A DNA stretch of 64,000 bases, from assembly GCF_019355555.1 (NCBI RefSeq), contig NZ_CP072141.1:986001-1050000 (forward strand), in the 5' to 3' direction. Made by a program: the position numbers and the translations under genes. A model generated the notes under the pieces. The model was not told where the DNA came from. It was given only the letters and a program-made list of their open reading frames with translations, and did no database searches. This DNA is from Rhizobium sp. L51/94. Its GTDB lineage: Bacteria > Pseudomonadota > Alphaproteobacteria > Rhizobiales > Rhizobiaceae. Of this stretch, positions 8,785 through 17,151 are shown piece by piece. Numbering within the stretch: position 1 is the first letter of the stretch; the number at the start of each line of letters is the position of its first letter.

Positions 8785-9411
8785 TTATCGCGAAGCGGGC
8801 ACTGGTGACTTAGTGTTCCATCCGGTCGTCACCAGCAGGGACTCGCGCTGCTTGGCTGGCATGGCGCGCAGTCGGCTTTGCGTTACCAGGCGTATCGCGG
8901 CAAACCCCGCCAAGACGAGAAGCACTTTGCTGGAGATGGTAAAGATCGCCATCGTCAGTGCCCAGGTTTTGATTTCAGTGCTGAGCGCGAGGTACGCATT
9001 GAGCGCTGCGGTGGTGAACATAAGGCCTGACCACACGAAGCCGAGCGCGATGCCGATATCGGCCGAAACGGCGCGGGCAATCGCAGGCAGGTAGCGATTG
9101 ATCCATCCGGGCTTCAGCATCGCGGCACCGACAATCACATAAATCACGCTCGGCTTGAAGAGCACGAAACGGGGATCGTCCGTCACCATCGTTGCCGTAC
9201 CGGAAGCGAAAACCAGAAACAGGCTTAGCCACTGCATGCTGTCGACAGGCTTCCTCCTTGAGATCTGGACAGCAATTTGGCAGGCACCGAACAGCATGCC
9301 GAGACAAGCCGACAGCACTGCGTTCTGCGTTAAAGAGAAGAGGATGACAAAAAGCAGGCTCGCGCCGAGGTCGTTGGCCATCAATCCTATGGTTTTCAGA
9401 AAGGACTTCAT
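8785..9411 (-). CDS. YciB/IspZ-like septation membrane protein
   Basis: 208 residues with about five membrane segments. FKPSVIYVIVGAAML and the segment ALGFVWSGLMFTTAALNAYLAL match the YciB/IspZ pattern, including the Asn-Ala-Tyr pair that precedes the last loop. E. coli YciB sits in the inner membrane and interacts with elongation and division machinery. This copy lacks the usual Trp-rich start, so it may be a divergent paralogue rather than the main IspZ. The start at 9411 has no clear ribosome binding site. Confidence 0.7.
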   Translation of the reverse strand: MKSFLKTIGLMANDLGASLLFVILFSLTQNAVLSACLGMLFGACQIAVQISRRKPVDSMQWLSLFLVFASGTATMVTDDPRFVLFKPSVIYVIVGAAMLKPGWINRYLPAIARAVSADIGIALGFVWSGLMFTTAALNAYLALSTEIKTWALTMAIFTISSKVLLVLAGFAAIRLVTQSRLRAMPAKQRESLLVTTGWNTKSPVPASR

Positions 9412-9533
9412 AAGGACTGGCCCAGCGATCGCTATGCGAAGGCATAGAGCCAATCGCGTATTGCAGCAAGCCGGGAGGTTAGGCAATGGATCAAGCTTGA
9501 GCCGAAGCGCACGTTTGCCGCAAACCAGACAGC

Positions 9534-9554
9534 AAAAAGGGCGCCTCGGCGCCC
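9534..9554 (-). terminator. Intrinsic terminator of lepA
   Basis: On the minus strand GGGCGC and GCGCCC form a GC-only stem around CGAG and are followed by TTTTT. It lies 30 bases after the lepA stop codon. Confidence 0.8.
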
Positions 9555-9583
9555 TCAATCATATGCCTTGAAAGGGCTTCCCC

Positions 9584-11419
9584 TCACTCGTCGCTCATCT
9601 TCAGCGCCGCAATAAACGCTTCCTGTGGAATGTCGACCTTGCCGAACTGGCGCATACGCTTCTTGCCAGCCTTCTGCTTGTCAAGCAGCTTGCGCTTGCG
9701 GGAGGCGTCGCCGCCGTAGCACTTGGCGGTCACGTCCTTGCGCATTGCCGAGATCGTCTCGCGGGCGATGACGTTGCCGCCGATGGCCGCCTGGATCGGA
9801 ATCTTGAACATGTGCCGCGGGATCAGGTCCTTCAGCTTTTCGCACATGTCGCGACCGCGCTTTTCGGCGGCGGTCCGGTGTACCAGCATCGACAGCGCGT
9901 CGACCGGCTCGCCGTTGACCATGATCGACATTTTCACAAGGTTGCCTTCCTTGTAGCCGTCGAGATGGTAGTCGAAGGAGGCATAGCCCTTGGAAATCGA
10001 TTTCAGCCGGTCGTAGAAGTCGAACACGACTTCGTTGAGCGGCAGCTCGTAGGTCAGCATGGCGCGCTTGCCGACATAGGTAAGCTCGGTCTGGACGCCA
10101 CGGCGATCCTGGCAGAGCTTGAGGATGCCGCCGAGATAATCGTCCGGGGTAAGGATGGTTGCCTTGATCCAAGGCTCGTGGATTTCCGAGATGCGCACGA
10201 CATCCGGCATGTCGGCCGGATTGTGCAGCTCGCGCTCGCTGCCGTCGGTCATGTTGAGCTTGTAGACCACCGACGGTGCCGTCGCGATCAGGTCGAGATC
10301 GAACTCGCGCTCGAGGCGTTCCTGGATGATTTCGAGATGCAGCAACCCGAGGAAGCCGCATCGGAAACCGAAGCCGAGAGCTGCGGACGATTCCATTTCG
10401 AACGAGAACGAGGCGTCGTTGAGGCGCAGCTTGCCCATGGCAGCGCGCAGATCCTCGAAGTCGGCCGCATCGACGGGGAACAACCCGCAGAAGACGACCG
10501 GCTGGGCCGGTTTGAAGCCTGGCAGCGCCTTGGCCGTCGGCTTCTTGTCTTCGGTTATGGTGTCGCCGACGCGGGTGTCTGCCACTTCCTTGATCGAGCC
10601 GGTGAAGAAGCCGATCTCGCCCGGGCCGAGGCTGTCGACCGCCAGCATCTTCGGCGTCAGCACGCCGACGCGTTCGACCTGGTATTTTGCGTCGGTGCCC
10701 ATCATGCGGATGGTCTGGCCCTTGGTCAGCACGCCGTCGAGGATACGCACCAGAACCATGACCCCGAGATAGGTGTCGTACCAGCTGTCGACCAAGAGCG
10801 CCTTCAGCGGGCCTTTTTCGCCCATCTCGCTTTTCGGCGCCGGCAGCTGGTGGACGATGGCTTCCAGAACCTCGGGGATGCCGAAGCCGGTCTTGGCCGA
10901 AATCAGCACGGCCTGGCTGGCGTCGATGCCGATGACTTCCTCGATCTGCTCGCGGATGCGGTCGGGTTCTGCGGCCGGCAGGTCGATCTTGTTGAGAACG
11001 GTGACGATCTCGTGGTTGTTGTCGATGGCCTGGTAGACGTTGGCAAGGGTCTGCGCCTCGACTCCCTGTGACGCGTCGACCACCAGCAGCGATCCTTCGC
11101 AGGCCGACAGCGAGCGCGACACTTCGTAGGCGAAGTCGACGTGCCCGGGTGTGTCGATCAGGTTGAGGACGTATTTTTCGCCGTTGTTGGCCTGGTAGTG
11201 CAGGCGCACGGTCTGAGCCTTGATGGTGATGCCGCGTTCGCGCTCGATGTCCATGCTGTCGAGCACCTGCTCCGACATGTCGCGTTCGGCAAGGCCGCCC
11301 GTCGACTGGATCAGCCGGTCGGCAAGCGTCGATTTGCCATGGTCGATATGGGCGACAATGGAAAAGTTGCGGATATGGTCGAGTGGGATGCGGTTCGGAT
11401 CGGTGCTCATGCGCGCCAT
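9584..11419 (-). CDS. lepA: Elongation factor 4 (LepA) GTPase
   Basis: 611 residues. The G domain opens [18 protein letters not shown] (P-loop), with DTPGHVDF (G3) and NKIDLP (G4). EF-G-like domains II, III and V follow, then the LepA-specific C-terminal domain with [20 protein letters not shown]. It back-translocates or remodels stalled ribosomes and is membrane associated under stress. Length matches the family (about 600). An in-frame ATG at 11410 could also serve; the longer form begins MARMST, which I recall from rhizobial LepA. It is transcribed alone with its own terminator. Confidence 0.97.
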   Translation of the reverse strand: MARMSTDPNRIPLDHIRNFSIVAHIDHGKSTLADRLIQSTGGLAERDMSEQVLDSMDIERERGITIKAQTVRLHYQANNGEKYVLNLIDTPGHVDFAYEVSRSLSACEGSLLVVDASQGVEAQTLANVYQAIDNNHEIVTVLNKIDLPAAEPDRIREQIEEVIGIDASQAVLISAKTGFGIPEVLEAIVHQLPAPKSEMGEKGPLKALLVDSWYDTYLGVMVLVRILDGVLTKGQTIRMMGTDAKYQVERVGVLTPKMLAVDSLGPGEIGFFTGSIKEVADTRVGDTITEDKKPTAKALPGFKPAQPVVFCGLFPVDAADFEDLRAAMGKLRLNDASFSFEMESSAALGFGFRCGFLGLLHLEIIQERLEREFDLDLIATAPSVVYKLNMTDGSERELHNPADMPDVVRISEIHEPWIKATILTPDDYLGGILKLCQDRRGVQTELTYVGKRAMLTYELPLNEVVFDFYDRLKSISKGYASFDYHLDGYKEGNLVKMSIMVNGEPVDALSMLVHRTAAEKRGRDMCEKLKDLIPRHMFKIPIQAAIGGNVIARETISAMRKDVTAKCYGGDASRKRKLLDKQKAGKKRMRQFGKVDIPQEAFIAALKMSDE

Positions 11420-11514
11420 ATAGCAGCGCCGTCCTCAGCCGCAAAGCGGAAAACGGGTGCAGTGCAGGGCTTTGCGGCAATTTGCAAAGCACCCGAGGCG
11501 GTAAATCTCTAAGC

Positions 11515-11552
11515 TTGACAGGGGTCGATTCCATTATATGAATAATATATTC
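11515..11552 (+). promoter_or_regulatory. Promoter and candidate operator of the cupin regulator gene
   Basis: A perfect TTGACA (11515-11520) is followed after 16 bases by TATGAA (11537-11542). The near-perfect palindrome GAATAATATATTC (11540-11552, arms GAATA/TATTC) overlaps the -10 box and expected start site, a good place for autorepression by the XRE-cupin protein. Confidence 0.5.
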
Positions 11553-11577
11553 CCTAATAGTAGAAAAAGAGGGTGTC

Positions 11578-12147
11578 ATGGAACAGGAGCTCGACATTGC
11601 AGTTGGCGCCCGGATCCGACAGTTGCGAATCGATAAGGCGCTGACGCTGGATGAGTTGGCCCGGTCCTCGGGCGTCAGCCGTGCCATGATCTCGCGGATC
11701 GAGCGCGCCGAGGCGAGCCCGACCGCGTCGCTGCTGGCGCGCCTTTGCGCGGCTCTCGGTCTGTCTCTTTCCGCCTTTTTTGCCGACGAGGGCAGGGCCG
11801 CGTCGCCCTTGGCGAGGCGCGAGGAGCAGCCGGTCTGGCGGGATCCGGAGACGGGCTATGTCAGGCGCGCAGTCTCGCCGGCGCGCACCGCTTCGCCCGT
11901 CGAAATCGTCGAGATTTCGTTTCCGCCCGGCGCCCGCGTCAGTTTTCCACCGCATGCTGCCGGCCGTGGCATCACTCAGCACGTATGGCTGTTCGAGGGC
12001 GAGATGGAGGTGATTACCGCCGATTGTGTCCAGCCGCTACAGGCTGGCGATTGCCTGTTCATGCCCATTGGCGAGGGCCACGTCTTTCACAATCCGACCG
12101 AACGCCCCGCGCGCTATTGCATCGTGCTCGACCAGAGCGGCCGATGA
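11578..12147 (+). CDS. XRE family regulator with C-terminal cupin domain
   Basis: 189 residues. The helix-turn-helix is at residues 10-65 (LTLDELARSSGVSRAMISRIE). A double-stranded beta-helix cupin covers about 90-185 (HVWLFEGEMEV; LQAGDCLFMPIGEGHVF). In this family the cupin binds a small effector and the HTH binds the gene's own promoter. The GNAT gene follows at a 19-base gap, so the effector is plausibly that enzyme's substrate. ATG 11578 has AGAGGG upstream. Confidence 0.9.
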   Translation: MEQELDIAVGARIRQLRIDKALTLDELARSSGVSRAMISRIERAEASPTASLLARLCAALGLSLSAFFADEGRAASPLARREEQPVWRDPETGYVRRAVSPARTASPVEIVEISFPPGARVSFPPHAAGRGITQHVWLFEGEMEVITADCVQPLQAGDCLFMPIGEGHVFHNPTERPARYCIVLDQSGR

Positions 12148-12166
12148 CCAACATCTGGAGAAAACA

Positions 12167-12697
12167 ATGATCGATATCCGCATGCTCGATGCCGACCAGG
12201 CTCGCAGTGCAGGGCAGCAGCTTGCCGAAATCCTGGTGGATTGCGTCGAAGACGGCGCCTCCCTCGGTTTCATGCACCCCTTCGGCGTCTCGGATGCGCT
12301 GCCCTTCTGGGCTGGCGTCGCCGATGACGTGGCATCCGGCAAGACGCTTCTGTTTGTCGCCGAGATCAATGGTGAGATGGTCGGTACGGTGCAGATCGGC
12401 TTTGCCAGCATGCCAAACCAGAGCCATCGCGGCGACCTCAAGAAGCTGCTCGTCCACCGCTCGGCGCGGGGCAAGGGCGTGTCCCGGCTGCTCACGGAAG
12501 CCGCCGAGCAGGAGGCGGCACGGCATGGCAAGAGCCTGCTGGTGCTCGATACCGCAACCGGCAGCCCGGCAGAAGCCATCTACCCCCGCCTCGGATGGAA
12601 CAGGGTCGGCATCATTCCGGACTATGCCGCCTGGCCCCAGGGTGGCCTCGGCGATGTAACGCTGTTCTACAAGCGGATAGGGCTTCCTGCTGCTTGA
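12167..12697 (+). CDS. GNAT family N-acetyltransferase
   Basis: 176 residues. A GNAT fold with the acetyl-CoA loop LVHRSARGKGVSRLL (R/QxxGxG/A motif A) and the closing segment YPRLGWNRVGIIPDYA. The start at 12167 has CTGGAG 7 bases upstream; a longer frame from 12026 runs antiparallel in content to the regulator gene and lacks family sequence. It forms an operon with the XRE-cupin gene. The acceptor is unknown. Such pairs often detoxify an amino-containing compound. Confidence 0.85.
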   Translation: MIDIRMLDADQARSAGQQLAEILVDCVEDGASLGFMHPFGVSDALPFWAGVADDVASGKTLLFVAEINGEMVGTVQIGFASMPNQSHRGDLKKLLVHRSARGKGVSRLLTEAAEQEAARHGKSLLVLDTATGSPAEAIYPRLGWNRVGIIPDYAAWPQGGLGDVTLFYKRIGLPAA

Positions 12698-12751
12698 CAG
12701 CGGTGGCCTCGTCCCCGTTCTATCCTCCCGGACGACAATTGGGGACCTCCA

Positions 12752-13777
12752 ATGCGCATTTTCTATTCCGAAGACCACAAGCTGCGCGATGCAAAGACGG
12801 AACTCCATGGCGGCTTGCTGGTGACCCCGTTCGAGGGGCCGTTCCGCGCTGAGTGGATCCTCGCGGCGGTGCGGGAGGCCGGTTTTTCCGACGTGGTATC
12901 GCCGCGTCCGCAGGGACTTGAGACCGCGTTAAAGGTCCATGATGCCGGCTACCTCGATTTTCTGTCGAAGGTCTGGCGCCTGTGGAAGGCAAGTGGGGCG
13001 GAAGGCGAGGCGATCGCGACCTCGCTGCCGGTGCGCCGCTCCACCCAGCGCATTCCCAACGATATCGACGGAATGCTCGGCTACTATGCCAACGCTACCG
13101 AGACCTCCATCACCGATGGTACCTATGAGGCCGCGCTTTCCGCCATGCGTTGCGCCCTCGATGGCGCGGACTGGCTGAATGCCGGTAACCGCTTTGCCTT
13201 CGCGCTCTGCCGCCCGCCCGGTCATCATGCCGGTATCGATCTTTTCGGCGGCTATTGCTTCATCAACAATGCCGCCGTCGCCGCCGAGCGGCTGATCGAG
13301 CATGGCGCGAAAAAGGTCGCCATCCTCGACGTCGATTTTCACCACGGCAACGGCACGCAGGACATCACCTACCAGCGCAGCGATATCTTCTTTGCTTCGC
13401 TGCACGGCGAGCCGGCCAATGCGTTCCCCTATTTCTGGGGTTACGCCGACGAAATCGGGGCAGGCGCTGGCGAAGGGTGCAACGCCAATTATCCGCTGCC
13501 GCGCGACACTGCCTGGCAGGCCTGGTCTGCAGCGCTCGCCGATGCGCTCGCCCGCATCAAGGCGTCAGGTGCAGAGGCGATCGTTCTGTCGCTCGGCGTC
13601 GATACGTTCGAGCGCGACCCGATCTCCTTCTTCAGGCTGACCTCCGAGGACTTCAGCCGCATGGGAGCGATGATCGCGGCGGCCGGCCTGCCGGTGATCA
13701 CCTGCATGGAGGGCGGCTACGGCGTTCCGGAAATCGGCCTCAACGTCGCCAATGTTCTGATGGGCCTGGAAGCCTGA
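12752..13777 (+). CDS. aphA: Acetylpolyamine amidohydrolase (histone deacetylase family)
   Basis: 341 residues, the same length as the Mycoplana ramosa acetylpolyamine amidohydrolase, which it closely resembles from the first residues (MRIFYSEDHKLRDAKTEL) to VPEIGLNVANVL. The catalytic His pair is at 158-159 (RPPGHHAG). The Zn ligands Asp195 and His197 lie in ILDVDFHHGNG, with the third Asp near residue 284 (SLGVDTFERDP), and the transition-state Tyr is in MEGGYG. It removes acetyl groups from acetylputrescine, acetylcadaverine or acetylspermidine, allowing their catabolism. The upstream GNAT and downstream RhtA-like exporter are co-directional, so amine or amino-acid handling may unite this stretch. 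Confidence 0.92.
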   Translation: MRIFYSEDHKLRDAKTELHGGLLVTPFEGPFRAEWILAAVREAGFSDVVSPRPQGLETALKVHDAGYLDFLSKVWRLWKASGAEGEAIATSLPVRRSTQRIPNDIDGMLGYYANATETSITDGTYEAALSAMRCALDGADWLNAGNRFAFALCRPPGHHAGIDLFGGYCFINNAAVAAERLIEHGAKKVAILDVDFHHGNGTQDITYQRSDIFFASLHGEPANAFPYFWGYADEIGAGAGEGCNANYPLPRDTAWQAWSAALADALARIKASGAEAIVLSLGVDTFERDPISFFRLTSEDFSRMGAMIAAAGLPVITCMEGGYGVPEIGLNVANVLMGLEA

Positions 13778-13872
13778 TCCGTAGCCATCGGTTTTCCTGA
13801 TGTCAGCATGACAATTTGGCGTTTGCCGCCATGCCCGCCGCCCGCTAGGAGCGGTGGCAAAGGGGGAGTGGC

Positions 13873-14775
13873 ATGGATCAGAACGCAGCGACGATGGGAA
13901 GCGATGGCGGTGCGCCGTTGATGCCCGTACCGGACAAGGCGCCGCAGGGCGGCATGGCCGCAGGCGCGCTGATGTGCCTGCTGTCGATGACGTCGATCCA
14001 GTTCGGCGCGGCTTTTTCGTCGCCGGCCATCGGGCTCTATGGGGCAGCCGGCGCCAGCTGGCTGCGGCTTGGCTTCGCAGCCCTTATTCTTGTCGCCATC
14101 GTCCGCCCTCCGATCTCTCGCTACAGCCGCCGGCAATGGTTGGGCGCCTTGTTGCTGGGCACGGTAACGGCCTGTATGACGATGTCGTTCTTTGCGGCAG
14201 TCCAGCGCATCCCGCTCGGGCTGCTCGTGGCGATCGACTTCCTGGGGCCGCTTTCCGTGGCAGCTTTCGGTTATGGCATCGGCTGGCGGCTGGCCTGGCC
14301 GCTGGTGGCGGGCATCGGCGTGTTGTTTCTGGCGCGCGACGGACAGGGCTGGGTGGGCAACCTGCCGGGCGTCATGTTCGCGCTCGCCTCGGCCGTCGGA
14401 TGGGCGATCTACATTATCCTCACAAAGAAAGTCGGTGCCGCCTTCAAGGGTTTCGAGGGTCTGGCAATGTCGCTCATGGTGGCGGCCCTGCTGGCCACGC
14501 CCTTCGGCCTGCCGGCCTCGATCGGGGCTCTCTCCTGGGAAGGTCTGGGCGAAATGCTCGGCCTCGCCATCCTCGTGCCGCTGTTGCCCTACGCGTTGGA
14601 AATGGTGGCGCTGCGGCGCATGCCGACAGCCTCCTTCGGCATCCTGATGAGCCTGGAGCCAGCGCTCGGCGCGCTCGCAGGCTTCCTGGTGCTGTCTCAG
14701 CCGATGACACTGCTGCAGATGCTAGGCACGGCCTTTGTCGTCGCAGCCAGCGTAGGCGCCACTCTCGCGCCCTAG
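13873..14775 (+). CDS. EamA/RhtA-type inner-membrane exporter
   Basis: 300 residues with ten predicted membrane segments in two EamA repeats after a short polar N-terminus. It resembles RhtA (threonine/homoserine exporter): QFGAAFSSPAIGLYGAAGASWLR and the repeat-two end ASFGILMSLEPALGALAGF, where the Pro and Glu are conserved. It probably exports amino acids or related metabolites by proton antiport. Its TAG stop lies inside the palindrome CTAG (14772-14775), which also supplies the stop of the convergent haemoglobin gene. Confidence 0.85.
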   Translation: MDQNAATMGSDGGAPLMPVPDKAPQGGMAAGALMCLLSMTSIQFGAAFSSPAIGLYGAAGASWLRLGFAALILVAIVRPPISRYSRRQWLGALLLGTVTACMTMSFFAAVQRIPLGLLVAIDFLGPLSVAAFGYGIGWRLAWPLVAGIGVLFLARDGQGWVGNLPGVMFALASAVGWAIYIILTKKVGAAFKGFEGLAMSLMVAALLATPFGLPASIGALSWEGLGEMLGLAILVPLLPYALEMVALRRMPTASFGILMSLEPALGALAGFLVLSQPMTLLQMLGTAFVVAASVGATLAP

Positions 14776-15242
14776 GCTGGAGGAGGACCGGCCGGGGCGT
14801 CGTTGGCCGAACTGTAGAAAAGCGCCAGGAACATGCTCTTGGCGATCCGCTCGGCCGTTGTCATGAACCAGTCACGGGCCTCTGGCGTCGGCGCGATATC
14901 CTCGAGCGTCGCAGCAAATAGCCCCAGCCATTCCGGAAACATCTCCGGCACCAGCCCCTCCACCGATGCATGCGCCTGCACGGGCTTGCCGCCATAGGCG
15001 CCGGTCTTCAAGGCGATCGACGACCAGAAGCGCTTCATCTTTTCCATATGCTCCGGCCAGCGACCGGAAAGCCGCGCCTCGAAGACAGGCCCAAGTCGCG
15101 AGTTCACCTGGATCCGTTGGTAAAACTCTTCGACCAACTTGTCTATGAATGCGGCATCGATGCCGATGCGAAGCATGTCCGCCTCGGCACGCTCGCGCAT
15201 CGCGGCGATCTGGGCGGCGCGGCCCTGCAACTCGTTGGTCAT
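14772..15242 (-). CDS. Group III truncated haemoglobin
   Basis: 156 residues. The globin core spans about 25-140. Features are FYQRIQVNSRLGPVFEARL (B-C helices), MEKMKRFWSSIALKTGAYGGKP (E helix) and QAHASV, where the His is the likely proximal ligand; FPEWLGLF with a conserved Trp marks the G helix. Group III proteins bind O2 or NO and are linked with nitrosative stress. The start at 15242 was chosen because the additional 31 residues from 15335 resemble no globin. The next gene upstream is the divergent iron gene mbfA. The stop codon is shared with the exporter gene through CTAG. Confidence 0.85.
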   Translation of the reverse strand: MTNELQGRAAQIAAMRERAEADMLRIGIDAAFIDKLVEEFYQRIQVNSRLGPVFEARLSGRWPEHMEKMKRFWSSIALKTGAYGGKPVQAHASVEGLVPEMFPEWLGLFAATLEDIAPTPEARDWFMTTAERIAKSMFLALFYSSANDAPAGPPPA

Positions 15243-15380
15243 TCGGTTTCGCTCCTGCCGCAGCCGCTCCTGCAGCCATGGAGGCCGCGTAAGAACAGCC
15301 GGTATAGCCGCGTTGCAGAGGATACAGAAGGCCATGCCCGGCAGCTTTGCTCAAATTGCACGATTGCCCTTGCCAAGATC

Positions 15381-15409
15381 TTGACCCGTGCCATATCGCA
15401 CTTTAGATT
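15381..15409 (+). promoter_or_regulatory. Candidate promoter of mbfA
   Basis: TTGACC at 15381-15386 and TAGATT at 15404-15409, spaced 17 bases. The downstream edge overlaps the iron control element, so a repressor bound there would block open-complex formation. Confidence 0.5.
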
Positions 15410-15424
15410 TAGATTAATTCTAAA
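15408..15424 (+). promoter_or_regulatory. Iron control element (ICE), Irr binding site
   Basis: TTTAGATTAATTCTAAA is an inverted repeat (arms TTTAGA and TCTAAA, 5-base centre) matching the ICE pattern known from Bradyrhizobium and Agrobacterium Irr targets. Irr represses mbfA in A. tumefaciens under low iron, and the position over the -10/+1 region fits repression here. Confidence 0.75.
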
Positions 15425-15436
15425 GTGGAGACACCC

Positions 15437-16420
15437 ATGCTGACCCGCCTGTTCCGATCGTCCAAGCGCCCGTTCAAGTCCCTGACGGAGCAGGAAGTCC
15501 TTGCCGTGGCAATCGCGGCAGAAGAGGACGATTCCCGCATCTACCTCGCCTATGCCGACACCCTGAGGCCGAAGTATCCCGCGTCTGCCAAGGTCTTCGA
15601 GGACATGGCCGAAGTCGAAAGCACGCACCGCAAGATGCTGATCGAGATGCATCGCAAGCGGTTCGGCGAGCGCATTCCGCTTATTCGCCGCGAGCATGTA
15701 CAGGGCTTCTACGAGCGCAAGCCGGATTGGCTGCGCAACACGCTGTCTCTGGAAGCCATGCGCCAGGAGGCCGAGACGATGGAGGGCCAGGCATATCGCT
15801 TCTATCTCCAGGCGGCCAAGCAGACCTCCGATGCCGGGACGCGTCAGCTGCTCGACGATCTCGCCATGGCCGAGCAGGGCCACGAAGACGTCGCCGCAAT
15901 GCTGAGCGAGAAGCATACGCCGGAGGACGTCAAGAAGAACGAAAATGCCGATGCCCGTCGGCAGATGGTGCTCACTTATGTGCAGCCGGGCCTGGCAGGC
16001 CTCATGGACGGCTCGGTCTCGACGCTGGCGCCGATCTTCGCCGCAGCGTTCGCCACCCAGGACACCTGGCAGACATTCCTGGTCGGCCTTTCAGCGTCCG
16101 TCGGTGCCGGCATTTCGATGGGCTTCACAGAGGCTGCCCATGACGATGGCAAGATTTCTGGTCGTGGCTCGCCGATCAAGCGCGGTCTGGCCTGCGGCAT
16201 CATGACGGCACTCGGTGGCCTCGGACATGCCTTGCCCTACCTTATCCCGGATTTCTGGACGGCCACTATCACCGCTGGCGTCGTTGTCTTCTTCGAGCTC
16301 TGGGCGATTGCCTTTATCCAGAACAAGTTCATGGAAACGCCATTCCTGCGTGCCGCTTTCCAGGTCGTCCTCGGTGGCGGTCTCGTCCTGGCGGCAGGTA
16401 TTCTGATCGGCAATGTCTGA
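15437..16420 (+). CDS. mbfA: Membrane-bound ferritin MbfA (ferritin-like + VIT1-like)
   Basis: 327 residues. Residues 10-150 are a ferritin-like diiron domain with carboxylate/His motifs EEDDSRIY, EVESTH, EAETMEGQAY and EQGHED. Residues 165-327 form a VIT1-type membrane domain (LAGLMDGSVSTLAPIFAAAF; GISMGFTEAAHDDG) with about five segments. In Agrobacterium and Bradyrhizobium MbfA exports iron from the cytosol and protects against iron and peroxide stress. The frame also opens with GTG at 15425, but that GTGGAG is better read as the Shine-Dalgarno for ATG 15437. The ICE just upstream predicts Irr control. Confidence 0.93.
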   Translation: MLTRLFRSSKRPFKSLTEQEVLAVAIAAEEDDSRIYLAYADTLRPKYPASAKVFEDMAEVESTHRKMLIEMHRKRFGERIPLIRREHVQGFYERKPDWLRNTLSLEAMRQEAETMEGQAYRFYLQAAKQTSDAGTRQLLDDLAMAEQGHEDVAAMLSEKHTPEDVKKNENADARRQMVLTYVQPGLAGLMDGSVSTLAPIFAAAFATQDTWQTFLVGLSASVGAGISMGFTEAAHDDGKISGRGSPIKRGLACGIMTALGGLGHALPYLIPDFWTATITAGVVVFFELWAIAFIQNKFMETPFLRAAFQVVLGGGLVLAAGILIGNV

Positions 16421-16465
16421 CGATATTTCGCTCCGACAGATCTTACCTGAACCAGCAATGAAAAT

Positions 16466-16493
16466 GGGACCGAAGCCATCCGGCTTCGGTCCC
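16466..16493. terminator. Bidirectional terminator between mbfA and the lipoprotein gene
   Basis: A perfect 12-bp stem, GGGACCGAAGCC with GGCTTCGGTCCC, and a 4-base loop. It is flanked by ATTTTC on the minus strand and ATGTTTGT on the plus strand, so it can end both converging transcripts. Confidence 0.75.
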
Positions 16494-16533
16494 ATGTTTG
16501 TATTCGGAAATCACCTGACGGCGGGCGCCGGGC

Positions 16534-16917
16534 TCAGTTTCCTCCGCGGCTGAACATGGGGCCGCGCGGCGAGTCTGGATTAGGCACGATGATCTGGTTG
16601 TTGTCGGGGCGGTCGCGGTTGTAGTCTCTTCTTGGGCCGTCGGGCCTGCCGTCACCGCGTCCTGGACCGCGGGGCCTGTCGTTATCCCGGCGACGATCCG
16701 CATAATCTCGCCTGTGATATCCGCCGTCGCGACGGTAGCCCGGGTAACCGCGATAGTAGCCTCCGTCACGGTAGCCACCATAATAGCCTCCACCGTAATA
16801 AGGCGCGTCATAGGTGGTGACGTAGGCGCCGCTGTAGCCTCCGCCTTCCACGCAACCGGCAAGAGTGAGGGTCGCGAGACCCATAACGGCCGTTAACAGC
16901 AATGATCTGATTTTCAT
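16534..16917 (-). CDS. Gly/Tyr/Arg-rich lipoprotein of unknown function
   Basis: 127 residues. The signal peptide ends in a lipobox, LTLAGC, with the lipidated Cys at residue 22. The mature protein is low complexity: YYGGGYYGGYRDGGYYRGY, then many Arg/Asp (DRRRDNDRPRGPGRGDGR), ending with NNQIIVPNPDSPRGPMF. There is no Asp at +2, so outer-membrane sorting is likely. The composition suggests an unstructured, positively charged surface or periplasmic layer. No family assignment. Confidence 0.7.
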   Translation of the reverse strand: MKIRSLLLTAVMGLATLTLAGCVEGGGYSGAYVTTYDAPYYGGGYYGGYRDGGYYRGYPGYRRDGGYHRRDYADRRRDNDRPRGPGRGDGRPDGPRRDYNRDRPDNNQIIVPNPDSPRGPMFSRGGN

Positions 16918-17118
16918 TTATTTCTCCCCACACTCGGATCCGGGAATGAAAACAGGTTTTCAATTCGCAGCCGAGGCAATTTGTATTTCTGAACGTTCTA
17001 ATGCAGCTGACCCGCCGAAGTTCCATCCGCGTGCACGGAATGCTTCGATGCGTTTGTGAGGCGGTATGAACAAACGGGTCATGGCGACGAAATATCTTGC
17101 CCGGCTCCGGTCGAGCCG

Positions 17119-17144
17119 CTGCATCCGCAGGCTTCCGGATGCAG
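17119..17144 (-). terminator. Hairpin after the BTLCP gene
   Basis: CTGCATCCG and CGGATGCAG form a perfect 9-bp stem with an 8-base loop, immediately downstream of the stop at 17152. No U-tract follows, so termination would be inefficient, or the hairpin may protect the mRNA 3' end. Confidence 0.35.
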
Positions 17145-17151
17145 TCCCGCC

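Noticed and set aside
9812..11071. 419-codon plus-strand frame
   Set aside because: Antisense to lepA; His/Asp/Val-rich composition typical of the shadow strand of a GC-rich gene.
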